Below, piece by piece: positions 45,717 through 54,583 of a DNA stretch of 64,000 nt. Below the pieces are notes generated by a model that had not been told where the DNA came from, did no database searches, and saw nothing but the letters and a program-made list of their open reading frames with translations. The stretch spans positions 18,123 through 82,122 of the forward strand of contig DAINAR010000010.1 in the NCBI GenBank assembly GCA_036733345.1. The letters run 5' to 3'. This DNA comes from JAFGMQ01 sp036733345. Its GTDB lineage: Bacteria > Desulfobacterota > DSM-4660 > Desulfatiglandales > Desulfatiglandaceae. How positions within the stretch are numbered: the first letter of the stretch is position 1; each line of letters begins with the position of its first letter. The position numbers were made by a program, and so were the translations under genes.

Positions 45717-47306
45717 ATGCCAAAAGGACGAAAAACCAAAACCAACTACCAACCATTGACCACGGCCCAGCAACTCGGGTCTCTCATCAAATCCGCTAGA
45801 GACATCATGCGCAAGGACAAGGGTCTTAACGGCGACCTGGACCGTCTGCCACTTTTTACCTGGGTGATGTTTCTCAAATTTCTGGACGACATGGAGCAAC
45901 TCCGGGAACAGGAAGCAATGCTTTCCGGGGAGAAATACAAACCTGACATTGAGAAGCCTTACCGCTGGCGGGATTGGGCCTCTTCCGAGGACGGCTTCAC
46001 GGGTGAAGACCTGATTCGCTTTGTCAATCAGGATGAGGTGGTACGGCCCGATGGCAAGAAGGGCATGGGGCTATTGGCATATCTGCGCTCGCTGCAATCA
46101 GCCAACGGCCATGGCCGCCGTGATGTCATTGCCAATGTGTTCCGAGGCATCCAAAACCGAATGGTCAGCGGCTACCTGCTTCGTGATGTGGTCAATAAGG
46201 TTAACGGTATCCATTTCAACTCGTCCGAGGAGATCCATACGCTCAGCCATCTTTACGAGACGATGCTTCGGGAAATGCGGGACGCTGCTGGTGATAGCGG
46301 CGAGTTTTACACTCCCCGTCCTGTTGTCCAATTCATGGTGGAGGTCAGTGATCCGAAACTTGGTGAAACCGTGTTGGACCCTGCCTGTGGGACCGGAGGG
46401 TTTCTCGTTGAGGCATATAGACACCTGGAAAAGCAATGTCATAGTGTCAAAGACCGCCGAATGTTACAGGAGCGTTCCATATATGGCCAGGAAGCCAAGC
46501 CGCTGCCGTATATGCTCTGTCAAATGAACCTCCTACTGCATGGGCTTGAATATCCTCGCATTACCTATGATAATTCGCTGAATGTGAAGGTTCAGGAGAT
46601 CGGTGATAGGGATCGTGTGGATGTGATTCTGACCAATCCTCCGTTTGGCGGTGAGGAGGAGGCGGGCATTAAATCCAACTTCCCTGATGACCTTCAAACA
46701 TCGGAAACAGCACTTTTGTTTCTCCAACTCCACATGCGCCTTCTCAAAAGACCGGAGAAAAATAACGGCAAGCCGGGCCGTGCGGCTGTCGTAGTGCCCA
46801 ACGGTACATTGTTTGGTGATGGCGTTTGTGCACGCATCAAGGAACGGCTTTTGAAAGAATTTAACCTCCATACCATAGTCAGGCTGCCCAATGGTGTTTT
46901 CGCGCCGTATACCGGCATTCCAACCAACCTGCTGTTTTTTGACCGATCAGGGCCGACAAAAACCATCTGGTATTACGAAGTCCCACTGCCGGAAGGGCGT
47001 AAGAACTACACTAAGACCAAGCCTATGCAGTTCGAGGAGTTTGCTGACTGTATTGCTTGGTTCAAAAAGAAGCGCCGGGATGAGAACGATTATGCGTGGA
47101 ACGTTGAGGCCGAAGATGTCTTGAAATACAATGGCGATGGCAACTTGGTGTCCTGCAACCTTGACATGAAAAACCCCAACAGCGCCGATGCATTGGAACA
47201 CCTTCCCCCTGAGAAGCTAGCGGCCGACATCCTCAAAAAAGAACGGCGAATCATCGAGATAATGGAGGAAATCGCAGCTGAACTCGGTGGTGGTAAGCAT
47301 GATTGA
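45717..47306 (+). CDS. hsdM: Type I DNA methyltransferase M subunit
   Basis: The 529-aa N6-adenine methylase has the N-terminal helical HsdM domain (about 15-150). SAM motif I is DPACGTGGFLVEA (about residue 222), and catalytic motif IV is LTNPPFGG (about 303). With HsdS it modifies the recognition site; with HsdR it restricts. Its end overlaps the hsdS start by 8 nt, a sign of coupled translation. No frame damage was seen. Confidence 0.96.
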   Translation: MPKGRKTKTNYQPLTTAQQLGSLIKSARDIMRKDKGLNGDLDRLPLFTWVMFLKFLDDMEQLREQEAMLSGEKYKPDIEKPYRWRDWASSEDGFTGEDLIRFVNQDEVVRPDGKKGMGLLAYLRSLQSANGHGRRDVIANVFRGIQNRMVSGYLLRDVVNKVNGIHFNSSEEIHTLSHLYETMLREMRDAAGDSGEFYTPRPVVQFMVEVSDPKLGETVLDPACGTGGFLVEAYRHLEKQCHSVKDRRMLQERSIYGQEAKPLPYMLCQMNLLLHGLEYPRITYDNSLNVKVQEIGDRDRVDVILTNPPFGGEEEAGIKSNFPDDLQTSETALLFLQLHMRLLKRPEKNNGKPGRAAVVVPNGTLFGDGVCARIKERLLKEFNLHTIVRLPNGVFAPYTGIPTNLLFFDRSGPTKTIWYYEVPLPEGRKNYTKTKPMQFEEFADCIAWFKKKRRDENDYAWNVEAEDVLKYNGDGNLVSCNLDMKNPNSADALEHLPPEKLAADILKKERRIIEIMEEIAAELGGGKHD

Positions 47307-48480
47307 TAAATATTGGAAAAGAGCTCGCCTTGCAGATCTATTGACGCAGGTATCGAGACCAACACAGATTGACCCTGCTTCCGAATATACCCTTTTAGGA
47401 GCGCACTGGTACGCAAAGGGCCTCTATATCAAAGAGGTAAAGCAGGGGGCGGCGATAAAGGCATCGAACCTCTACCGTGTTGATTACGGCGATTTCGTTT
47501 ACAATCGCCTATTCGCATGGAAAGGATCTTTTGCAGTTGCGACGGAAGAAAATGACGGATGTTTTGTCTCGAACGAGTTTCCATGTTTCAAGGTCGATTC
47601 TGGAAAGATAGATGCCAACTACCTATGGCATTATTTTAGCCGCGAATCGTCATGGAATGAAGCGCTTGGATTGAGCTACGGGGCTACACCGACCAGTCGC
47701 AATAGATTGAAAGAGAAACATTTTCTGTCGCTGGAAATCCCTCTACCCCCTCTTTCCGAACAGCGCCGTATCGTGGCAAAAATCGAGCAGATAGCTGGGA
47801 AGCTCGAAGAGGCGAGAGGTTTAAGGACCACACTAAATGATGTCACAAACAGTTTATTTGTCTCTTACCGTGCAGAAAAAATCAGGGAGTGCCTGTCAAA
47901 AGGTGAGATTCCAATAACGGAAGCCGTCCTTTTTGAACGAGGGAAGTTTTCTCACCGCCCGAGGAACGACCCTCAGTTTTTTGATGGGGATCATCCATGG
48001 ATTCAGATTGGTGAAATTGAAGCATCTGACAAATACATTACCAGTTGGAATACAACACTCAATGATGAAGGGCTCGCCATCAGCCGAAAGTTTTCAAAAG
48101 GAACAGTATTGATAAGCATTGCAGCGACCATAGGGGCAGTTGGCATCTTGGGATTTGAGTGTTGTATCCCAGACAGCATTGTTGCGGCCACCCCGAAGCC
48201 AGGCATTGATAGCGAGTTTGTCTATCATTATCTTGGCTTTTTAAGAACACACCTTGAGGAGGTTGCCCCACAAAGTGCTCAAAAGAACATCAACCTGAAA
48301 ATTCTTTCAGGGCTTCCATTTCCATCCATTTCCGAATCAGAACAGCTTGAAATCGCATGTTGCTTGGATAGACTCCAAGCCAAATTAGATGACCTAAAAG
48401 CCCAACAAGTTGAAATAGCCGCTGCACTGGATGTTATGCTCCCCAGCATCCTGGATCGCACATTCAAAGGCAAATTATGA
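47299..48480 (+). CDS. hsdS: Type I restriction specificity subunit S
   Basis: The ATG at 47299 overlaps the hsdM stop (ATGATTGA). The 393-aa protein has two target-recognition domains (about 1-150 and 205-345). They are separated by a conserved helical spacer with LPPLSEQRRIVAKIEQIAGKLEEARG (about 150-185) and closed by a second one ending ALDVMLPSILDRTFKGKL. Two full recognition domains imply a bipartite DNA target. TRD1 and TRD2 are unalike, as usual for an asymmetric site. The target sequence cannot be read from the protein. Confidence 0.93.
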   Translation: MIDKYWKRARLADLLTQVSRPTQIDPASEYTLLGAHWYAKGLYIKEVKQGAAIKASNLYRVDYGDFVYNRLFAWKGSFAVATEENDGCFVSNEFPCFKVDSGKIDANYLWHYFSRESSWNEALGLSYGATPTSRNRLKEKHFLSLEIPLPPLSEQRRIVAKIEQIAGKLEEARGLRTTLNDVTNSLFVSYRAEKIRECLSKGEIPITEAVLFERGKFSHRPRNDPQFFDGDHPWIQIGEIEASDKYITSWNTTLNDEGLAISRKFSKGTVLISIAATIGAVGILGFECCIPDSIVAATPKPGIDSEFVYHYLGFLRTHLEEVAPQSAQKNINLKILSGLPFPSISESEQLEIACCLDRLQAKLDDLKAQQVEIAAALDVMLPSILDRTFKGKL

Positions 48481-48698
48481 TGGTTACGGCAAGAGGGTTT
48501 ATAGCTGTTATCAGGATAATGTTCCGAATAGAACCGGCTATTGGGGGAATCAAGTCTGAAGTAGATGTCATTAAACGGAACATATTTATGACAATCCCTA
48601 TAAGAGAACTTCTGCCGGATCAGTAGAAACCTCTGCTTAAAAACGAACACGGCATGCTCATCCTGTCATAAGCGGACCGCGGAACATTTTCCTTACCA

Positions 48699-49382
48699 TT
48701 AGTTTAATTTCGTGTTTCTATCTACTTCTACCAGAGTGAATTTTGAAAGATGCTCTCTAAACCAATGTCGTCTTTCAAGACGTCTCCAACGTTGCAATTT
48801 AAAACGAAAATCACATTTACCTATACGCTGCCCGCATCCACATGGGCATAATAATTTGTTTGCCTCACGCTTTCTCATCCCCAAAGCTCTCAATACTTGC
48901 AAAACTGAAGCCTTATCAGCCACATTAAAAAAACGCTGATAATCATCTATTAAACCATCTTCCCCGTGGTCCAGTTCACCGTATGGATATAAATCGTATC
49001 GAAGTTTATAGCTAATAGCGTATAGAAACGGATCAAGTATCCTTTTGATAAAATCAATTATTGATGGATGCTCAAAAAGAATAGATTTAAGTTTTATTTC
49101 TGATCCGAGACAAAAACTCCCATTTTCGTAAGTATGATGGTCGGAATTTCTTGGAATGCGATTTCCAATTTCGGTGACTTGGGGAAGTGACCTAGGATAG
49201 CGATCCGGAAAAATTATTCGAAGCTTGTAGGTCTCTTGGATGGCCTCATAGCCGTCCATTTGAGCATTGAGGTAATATTCACCTTCTATAGTAGCTCTTT
49301 CTTCTTCTAATAATTCTATAAGCCGCATCGTGGGATGCAATGATAAAAAATCTTGTAGCTTTAGCTCATACCACTTTGACAT
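48699..49382 (-). CDS. CBASS-associated stand-alone E2-like protein (Cap2 E2 type) with C-terminal Cys cluster
   Basis: The 227-aa protein has a ubiquitin-conjugating-enzyme-like fold: YKLRIIFPDRYPRSLPQV (about 52-69) matches the E2 core strand and Pro-rich loop. HHTYENGSFCLGSE places a catalytic-type Cys at residue 91. The tail (about 150-227) is basic and has a compact cluster CPCGCGQRIGKC (Cys 179, 181, 183, 190) that resembles the SEC-C zinc motif. No E1 or JAB domain is present. The ATG directly follows the CD-NTase stop. Type II-short CBASS systems use such an E2 to conjugate or prime the CD-NTase. The fold is inferred from motifs. Confidence 0.78.
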   Translation of the reverse strand: MSKWYELKLQDFLSLHPTMRLIELLEEERATIEGEYYLNAQMDGYEAIQETYKLRIIFPDRYPRSLPQVTEIGNRIPRNSDHHTYENGSFCLGSEIKLKSILFEHPSIIDFIKRILDPFLYAISYKLRYDLYPYGELDHGEDGLIDDYQRFFNVADKASVLQVLRALGMRKREANKLLCPCGCGQRIGKCDFRFKLQRWRRLERRHWFREHLSKFTLVEVDRNTKLN

Positions 49383-50582
49383 TTACATTTTAAACCATGG
49401 CCTTGGACCAGAAGCTTCTACGCGCGTAGGCGAAGTAATGACTGCGGCACTGAGTCCTAATACCTGATCGATGGCAATTTGGTCGAGATCAACAGAAAAT
49501 CCACGGTCGGCTGCTTCCAGGATAATTTGGCTGTTATCTTTTGAACAAATTGCTGCTAAATCGGCCTTTGCCTGAAATAACCATCTGAAAAAATTATCCC
49601 TTAGCTTTAGGTGAGCATGTTTTTCAGAGTACCATTTATCTGCAAAGTCCTCCGCCGGATTGACTGGGTTAGGAACTAAAGGTACATTTGGCTGTATGTA
49701 TTTTTCCATATTATTCAATATATTGGAGAGGGTAGAAGCCAAATCTTTTTCTCCTCTATATGTGCGGGCCGCTAAAGTCGTGATGATGACCGAAATTGGT
49801 TTAGAGTCTTCATTGCCTTTAAACATCGTATCCCGATGTCGTTTTAAAAGCTGGACGGAACTTTGAAGCGGTGTTTTCCATTGATAGTAAGGGATTTTAT
49901 CTATACTGGCTTTAAAGACCCTTTCACGTTCAGCTAAATAGTCAGAGGCTGTGCGCATTCGGCTTTCAAACCAACGAGCATACCCCTCTGGGTTACTAAT
50001 TCTCCAATCGTTAGTTATTGCTTTATAACCAGGGTCCGTATTGTCAGTTATCGAAACAGCCAAGCTCGATACGTCAGAGGCAAGTGATTCCTCCAACTGA
50101 GCGACTTTAATCATTCTGTCCTTCAATATAGTTCTTGTTAAATCACTTTCAGGGATACATGGCACAATATCCATATGAAAGCTTAGGCCATCAGCATATT
50201 CCAATCTCCAGCAACGTTTTTTTTCAGCCAAATCTTCCTTTATATTACGTGCCTGCTTGTACTCTTTCAATTCATCGCCAACCAAAACTTTTAGCTGCGC
50301 TTGCGTAATGACCTCTTTCGACAATCCAGCACGAAGATTGCATCCCATATCAAGGTCATACTCTTCACCCTTATATGGTCTATTTGCCGTTCCCAGCCGA
50401 AAAGAGCCTTGCGAGAATACGTGCGGATCAAAGTCTGCACACTTTGAATCATCCCTATGAAGCCATTCACCAATGTCCTGATAACGCCTTTCTGCTTTTT
50501 CGTAGGCGCCCTCCGGCAGTTCGATTTTTTCTAATAATTTGGCTAATACTGCGTTGCTTTTCTTATCTAGCATGGATATCAC
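49383..50582 (-). CDS. CBASS CD-NTase (cyclic oligonucleotide synthase)
   Basis: The 399-aa protein is a DncV/cGAS-like nucleotidyltransferase. The active site reads SQGSFRLGTANRP (G59, S60), then EYDLDMG with the metal-binding D76 and D78, and the third acid D138 in FHMDIVPC. A helical C-terminal region follows. On sensing phage it would make a cyclic di- or trinucleotide that activates the SAVED effector. The start may be the Met at 50573; both starts overlap the end of the effector gene, and the E2 gene follows without gap. The C-terminal residues (GPRPWFKM) would be the E2 target if it works like known systems. The clade was not determined. Confidence 0.88.
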   Translation of the reverse strand: MISMLDKKSNAVLAKLLEKIELPEGAYEKAERRYQDIGEWLHRDDSKCADFDPHVFSQGSFRLGTANRPYKGEEYDLDMGCNLRAGLSKEVITQAQLKVLVGDELKEYKQARNIKEDLAEKKRCWRLEYADGLSFHMDIVPCIPESDLTRTILKDRMIKVAQLEESLASDVSSLAVSITDNTDPGYKAITNDWRISNPEGYARWFESRMRTASDYLAERERVFKASIDKIPYYQWKTPLQSSVQLLKRHRDTMFKGNEDSKPISVIITTLAARTYRGEKDLASTLSNILNNMEKYIQPNVPLVPNPVNPAEDFADKWYSEKHAHLKLRDNFFRWLFQAKADLAAICSKDNSQIILEAADRGFSVDLDQIAIDQVLGLSAAVITSPTRVEASGPRPWFKM

Positions 50583-51723
50583 CTCGTAATTCTATGGATT
50601 TAATAAACTCCTGCGTTCCAACATCATGATCGTAAATGATCCATGGCATGTCGGCTTTTGGCATTCTTGCCCGTCCTATCTCGACGCAACATGAAACAGG
50701 CATTACAGGAAAAATATGCACAGGTGCATCATTTCCGTGTTTGTTTTTAATATCGACCATCATCTGTCTTACGCATTTGCGAAAAACCGAAAGCTGCTGT
50801 TTTGACTTCATAAAATCGTTATGAGGATTTTCAATAGTCACTTCCCAGATATTGGCCCCTTCTAAAACGCGGGTAATGCGATCATATGCAACATGGTCGC
50901 TAAGCGAAAACAATAGCGCCGGAACTCCATCAAAATTGTCAGGCTTGTGCACAATAAATTCGAATTCTTCAGGCAATTCCTGCCAGCGCCAACCTTTAGG
51001 TTCCCGGTGCAACTGGTAGGTTTCCACTGATATTTTATCCGTGAGTAATGCACCAAGCTGTATCAGGAGCGGTTGTGGTGCCAGCGCAAATACAGAAAAA
51101 TGCTTGCAAGAATCCTGGGCAATGAGAGGTGCAATATTTCTTTCGTATGCCCTGTAGAGATGGGCATATTCGGCGTTCCAATATTCCGGACTGCTATCTT
51201 TTAGCTCTGAGTTCATTGAGAGGATGACCGGCCTTTCATTTGCCGGATACCAATGAGGGAAAATTGATTCCACACAAGAAAGATATTCAATGAGGGATTT
51301 TTCAGAGCCTATGTTTGCGCCATACAGGACTACGTGGCTTTTCTTGTCCGCCTTTATGCCAGTTACGATTTCAATTCTACGCTCATGATCGTTTTTCCAT
51401 CCGATAAGCAATTCCGCCGAATATCTTTCACCATTAACATCCTGATCAATTTTTTTGTGGCAATCGTGGCACATCAACATCAAGTTGCTGATATCGTTAA
51501 GATGTCCTGTATTTAACTTAAACGGCCCCCAACCACGCGGGCCTTTATCGGAAAAGGAATAAATATGAGCCTTCTGAGCTAAATTGACGGATTCTTGAGT
51601 AACGGCGGACTTGTATAGGAGCTTATTGCACCCGCTAAACTGGCACCTGCCTGCTGTCCGCGCCCACAGTTCGCGCTCTACTGAACTTGATATGTACCGT
51701 GTGACCTCTTTAACCATTATCAT
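50563..51723 (-). CDS. CBASS effector, HNH endonuclease-SAVED fusion (Cap5 type)
   Basis: The 386-aa protein has an N-terminal HNH nuclease (about 10-105): CQFSGCNK zinc residues, AHIYS with the general-base His, then DISNLMLMCHDCHKKID. A C-terminal SAVED domain (about 130-380) follows, ending PWIIYDHDVG. In Cap5 proteins a cyclic nucleotide bound by SAVED drives oligomerisation and non-specific DNA cutting, causing cell death or abortive infection. It is the first of three overlapping genes (effector, CD-NTase, E2). The start may be Met3 at 51717. A 57-aa gene lies 96 nt upstream on the same strand. Confidence 0.88.
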   Translation of the reverse strand: MIMVKEVTRYISSSVERELWARTAGRCQFSGCNKLLYKSAVTQESVNLAQKAHIYSFSDKGPRGWGPFKLNTGHLNDISNLMLMCHDCHKKIDQDVNGERYSAELLIGWKNDHERRIEIVTGIKADKKSHVVLYGANIGSEKSLIEYLSCVESIFPHWYPANERPVILSMNSELKDSSPEYWNAEYAHLYRAYERNIAPLIAQDSCKHFSVFALAPQPLLIQLGALLTDKISVETYQLHREPKGWRWQELPEEFEFIVHKPDNFDGVPALLFSLSDHVAYDRITRVLEGANIWEVTIENPHNDFMKSKQQLSVFRKCVRQMMVDIKNKHGNDAPVHIFPVMPVSCCVEIGRARMPKADMPWIIYDHDVGTQEFIKSIELRGDIHAR

Positions 51724-51819
51724 CCCCTACCTATATTTTTCCCATCAGCGGCAATGATCTGGAGGTCACAGCATCGAGTAATCCTCCAACAACTGAATGA
51801 GTCAAACCATTTGGCATCG

Positions 51820-51993
51820 CTATTTTTCTTTTCTTACGCCTTTGAAAGGCTTTTTATCTGATGTCTTAACATCCATAAAACGCCCTGTTTCTGTGTCTCG
51901 TTTCACGTAATTCCCTGAAGGGGTCTTTGTTTGTGATCGGCCTCGAACGGCCCCTTTTCTGTGTCCATCACCTTTTGGTGGGTTGGTAGCCAT
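51820..51993 (-). CDS. 57-aa basic protein upstream of the CBASS operon
   Basis: A minus-strand ATG at 51991-51993 with AAAGGAGA 6 nt upstream opens a 57-codon frame ending TAG at 51820. The protein begins MATNPPKGDGHRKGAVRGRS, then a KRDTETGRFMDVK segment and a tail KPFKGVRKEK. It is strongly basic and low in hydrophobics, so probably disordered or nucleic-acid binding. This pattern seems familiar from small unnamed bacterial proteins, but I cannot name a family. It is divergent from the XRE regulator and points into the CBASS operon. Confidence 0.75.
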   Translation of the reverse strand: MATNPPKGDGHRKGAVRGRSQTKTPSGNYVKRDTETGRFMDVKTSDKKPFKGVRKEK

Positions 51994-52117
51994 AACAATT
52001 CTCCTTTACAAAAAGTTGACAGCGGTTAATGTGCAAATCAACATTAGTTAATAATATAATTCCTCTGGACACATTTGTCAACCGGTGTTAATATAATTTT
52101 TAATAGGAGTTGAAATT
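51994..52117. promoter_or_regulatory. Divergent promoter/operator region (57-aa gene and XRE gene)
   Basis: The 124-bp spacer contains TAATGT (52027-52032) and its inverse ACATTA (52041-52046) separated by 8 nt, suited to a dimeric repressor. TATAAT-like boxes lie at about 52052 and 52091. The XRE regulator probably binds here and controls both directions. Confidence 0.5.
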
Positions 52118-52477
52118 ATGCCAGATAAAATCGACCAAGCCAAAATAATTAGCCGAAATATCAAAGAGTTAAGAGAAAATCTGGGGTGGAATCAATCTAA
52201 GCTGGCAAGTGAGGCCGGTATTACGGCTGCGGCCCTAAGCAAGATTGAAAAAGACGATGGCCGTGTTCCCACAATTGTTGTTCTTAATAAAATCGCCTCC
52301 GCATTAAAAGTTCAGCCATATGAAATCACGGGTGAAGAGCCTCCAAATCTTTCTGAGGCCAGTGAACGCAATCGTGAGTTCTATAGGAAATGGGATATAC
52401 TCGAAAGCTTATCCCCGGAAGATCAGAAATTGCTGAAGGGAATGGCAGAAAGACTAAAAACTATTACGGAAGAATAA
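52118..52477 (+). CDS. XRE-family transcriptional regulator
   Basis: The 119-aa protein has a Cro/CI-type HTH at about residues 10-66 (NIKELRENLGWNQSKLASEAGITAAALSKIEKDDGRVP). A short C-terminal helical part (about 80-119) could dimerise. AGGAG lies 8 nt before the ATG. The stop is immediately followed by the ATG of an ImmA/IrrE protease. In mobile elements such as ICEBs1 the same pair (ImmR/ImmA) controls element genes by proteolysis of the repressor. A similar role over the island or CBASS genes is inferred. Confidence 0.9.
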   Translation: MPDKIDQAKIISRNIKELRENLGWNQSKLASEAGITAAALSKIEKDDGRVPTIVVLNKIASALKVQPYEITGEEPPNLSEASERNREFYRKWDILESLSPEDQKLLKGMAERLKTITEE

Positions 52478-53293
52478 ATGCTTGAAGAGCAAAGAGGCGC
52501 AGAAGAAGCCGAAAAGTTGATAGAAGAGCTGAGTTTCGATTCGTTACCAATCATCCCTAATGAAGTGGCTGCATTGATTGATTGTGCGAATTTCAGACTC
52601 GTCCTTGAAGAGAAGGAATTTGACTCAGATGGTATCCTTGGCAAGGCTCAAGGGAATAGCAAGGGTGCCCTTATTTACGTGAATGCAAATATATCTGATA
52701 AGCGACGAAAAAATTTCACAGCCGCCCATGAGCTTGGGCATGTTTGCATGCATATAATGCATCAAAAAAAGTTATCATTTGAATGTGGGAAAAAGGAAAT
52801 CTATAACCAGTTTAATGATCCAATTGAAAAAGAGGCAAATGGCTTTGCTTCGGGGTTACTTATGCCTAAGCGGCTCATTTCTCCGCACTTTAATGGAGAT
52901 GTAACCTGGCAAAATATTTACCATCTTTCTGAAATGTGCGATGCCTCGCTGGAAGCAACATATAGACGATTGAGCGGTTTAGACAATTCACCCACCGCTC
53001 TTATAATCCACGAAAATGGTGCTTTTAAGCGTTTTGTGCCTTCAAACTTTGATTTTTTTATCGAAAGATCCCCGCTTTCGTCTGATCAGCAGGATTTGGC
53101 AGTGAACGTAAAAGAAGAGGCTTACCCCTCGGATTTTGAAACTGTAGATGCTTCTGATTGGATTAATCCAAGATCAAAAGGTATTTGTCTTGAGTCGGTG
53201 TACGTGAGCACGATATTGCTGAACGAGGGTTTCACATATACTATTCTAACATACGATGATGATTGTTTGCTTGAAGACTCTGAATATTATTAA
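52478..53293 (+). CDS. ImmA/IrrE family metallopeptidase
   Basis: The 271-aa protein contains the zinc protease motif HELGH (H84, E85, H88; FTAAHELGHVCMHI). A downstream EKEANGFASGLLMPKRLI segment supplies the third ligand (EANxFA). These are the marks of the COG2856 family. A C-terminal region (about 170-271) is of unknown function. It is translationally coupled to the XRE regulator. It may cleave the repressor after DNA damage or phage signals, but the trigger is not visible in the sequence. Confidence 0.9.
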   Translation: MLEEQRGAEEAEKLIEELSFDSLPIIPNEVAALIDCANFRLVLEEKEFDSDGILGKAQGNSKGALIYVNANISDKRRKNFTAAHELGHVCMHIMHQKKLSFECGKKEIYNQFNDPIEKEANGFASGLLMPKRLISPHFNGDVTWQNIYHLSEMCDASLEATYRRLSGLDNSPTALIIHENGAFKRFVPSNFDFFIERSPLSSDQQDLAVNVKEEAYPSDFETVDASDWINPRSKGICLESVYVSTILLNEGFTYTILTYDDDCLLEDSEYY

Positions 53294-53484
53294 ACAATAC
53301 CATGAGTCTCATACCAATGAAGCTTGGCTAACTTGACTTTTCCCGATAAAAGACGAATATGGGCGATTCCCTTCATTTTTTTCCAATTCCCAAGCCCATA
53401 AAAATTTTTTAGACTAGTGGGAAAGACATGGTTTCAAGTCTTGAATCTTGCCAAAATATCTTCCAGCTTTTTTATGAGTGAGTG

Positions 53485-53513
53485 AGGGACGTCCATAAAA
53501 AACTAATTAACTT
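53485..53513 (+). repeat. Left inverted repeat of RAYT element
   Basis: It pairs with 54555-54583 with 28 of 29 matches and contains GGACGTCC. Confidence 0.85.
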
Positions 53514-53548
53514 GACATTGGAAGGACCATTAGCCTATTATTAGCGCT

Positions 53549-54556
53549 ATGCCTAGATTAGCCAGATTGGACGCACCCGGAGTATTGCACCATATTATGA
53601 TCCGGGGAATAGAGCGTCGTAAGATATTCAGAGATAATAAAGACCGGGATGATTTCATAGAACGTCTTTCCGTTATCTTGGAGGAAACCAATACATCCTG
53701 TTATGCTTGGTCACTTATGTCAAACCACGCTCATTTCCTTTTTAGAAGTGGTGAGTCCGGCATAGCAAAGGTAATGAGCAGGCTTTTGACTGGATACGCT
53801 GTAAGATTTAACCGCCGATATAAACGACACGGACAGCTATTTCAGAACCGTTATAAGTCAGTTATCTGTCAGGAAGATACTTATCTAAAAGAATTGGTTC
53901 GATATATTCACCTCAACCCTTTAAGGGTGAACATAGTCCAGGATATTCAACAACTAAACTATTACCCATATTCCGGGCACAGCGCCTTGATGGGGCATTT
54001 TAAATACGAATGGGTGGATAAGAAATATGTATTGGCATATTTTGGGAAGACTTTAAAAAAGGCTAGGAATGGGTACCTGGAGTATGTAAATGAAGGGATT
54101 GAGCAAGGCCGAAGGCCGGAACTGGTTGGCGGTGGTTTGATACGTAGCCTTGGCGGATGGGCTGAGGTGAAGGCAAACCGATTAAATAAGAATGATCGTA
54201 TTAAAAGCGATGAAAGGATACTGGGAGACAGTGAGTTTGTAACACAGGTAATTGCCGAAGCAGAAGAGGCATTTGATCGGAGATACATACTAAAAAGTAA
54301 GGGCTATGATATAGCGGTAGTCGAGCAAAGAGTTTTAGACATATTTGGTATTAAAAAGGAGGATCTGTATTCCGGGTGCAGGAAAAAGATTGTATCGGAG
54401 GCCAGGAGTGTTTTTTGTTATTGGTGTGTGAGGGAGCTTGGGGAAAGCATGACAAGCATGGCAAAGCAATTAGGGTTGACACAGCCTGCTGTTGGATACG
54501 CTTTAGATCGCGGCAATAAAATTGTGAATAAAGAAAAAATCAAACTGAGCGAATAA
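53549..54556 (+). CDS. REP-associated tyrosine transposase (Y1/HUH type)
   Basis: The 335-aa protein has the RAYT signature MPRLARLDAPGVLHHIMIRG. The HUH metal pair lies in MSNHAHFLF (H60, H62), and the catalytic-type Tyr in RYIHLNPLR (about Y119). The C-terminal third (about 240-335) is an HTH-bearing extension with MTSMAKQLGLTQPAVGYAL, common in longer members. These proteins cut and join single-stranded DNA at REP-like hairpins. It is flanked by a 29-bp inverted repeat that could be its substrate. It is not a phage-type integrase, so it does not explain the tRNA-Glu insertion. Confidence 0.92.
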   Translation: MPRLARLDAPGVLHHIMIRGIERRKIFRDNKDRDDFIERLSVILEETNTSCYAWSLMSNHAHFLFRSGESGIAKVMSRLLTGYAVRFNRRYKRHGQLFQNRYKSVICQEDTYLKELVRYIHLNPLRVNIVQDIQQLNYYPYSGHSALMGHFKYEWVDKKYVLAYFGKTLKKARNGYLEYVNEGIEQGRRPELVGGGLIRSLGGWAEVKANRLNKNDRIKSDERILGDSEFVTQVIAEAEEAFDRRYILKSKGYDIAVVEQRVLDIFGIKKEDLYSGCRKKIVSEARSVFCYWCVRELGESMTSMAKQLGLTQPAVGYALDRGNKIVNKEKIKLSE

Positions 54557-54583
54557 GTTAATTAGTTTCTTATGGACGTCCCT
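54555..54583 (-). repeat. Right inverted repeat of RAYT element
   Basis: Inverse of 53485-53513 with one mismatch. It overlaps the transposase stop by two bases. Confidence 0.85.

Larger units (their letters stand above)
53485..54583. mobile_element. RAYT-type element with 29-bp terminal inverted repeats
   Basis: 53485-53513 (AGGGACGTCCATAA and on) is the reverse complement of 54555-54583 with one mismatch in 29. Each end contains the perfect palindrome GGACGTCC and a TAATTA core. They flank one REP-associated tyrosine transposase gene. The right repeat begins within the transposase stop codon, and the element ends 8 nt before attR. Confidence 0.8.
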
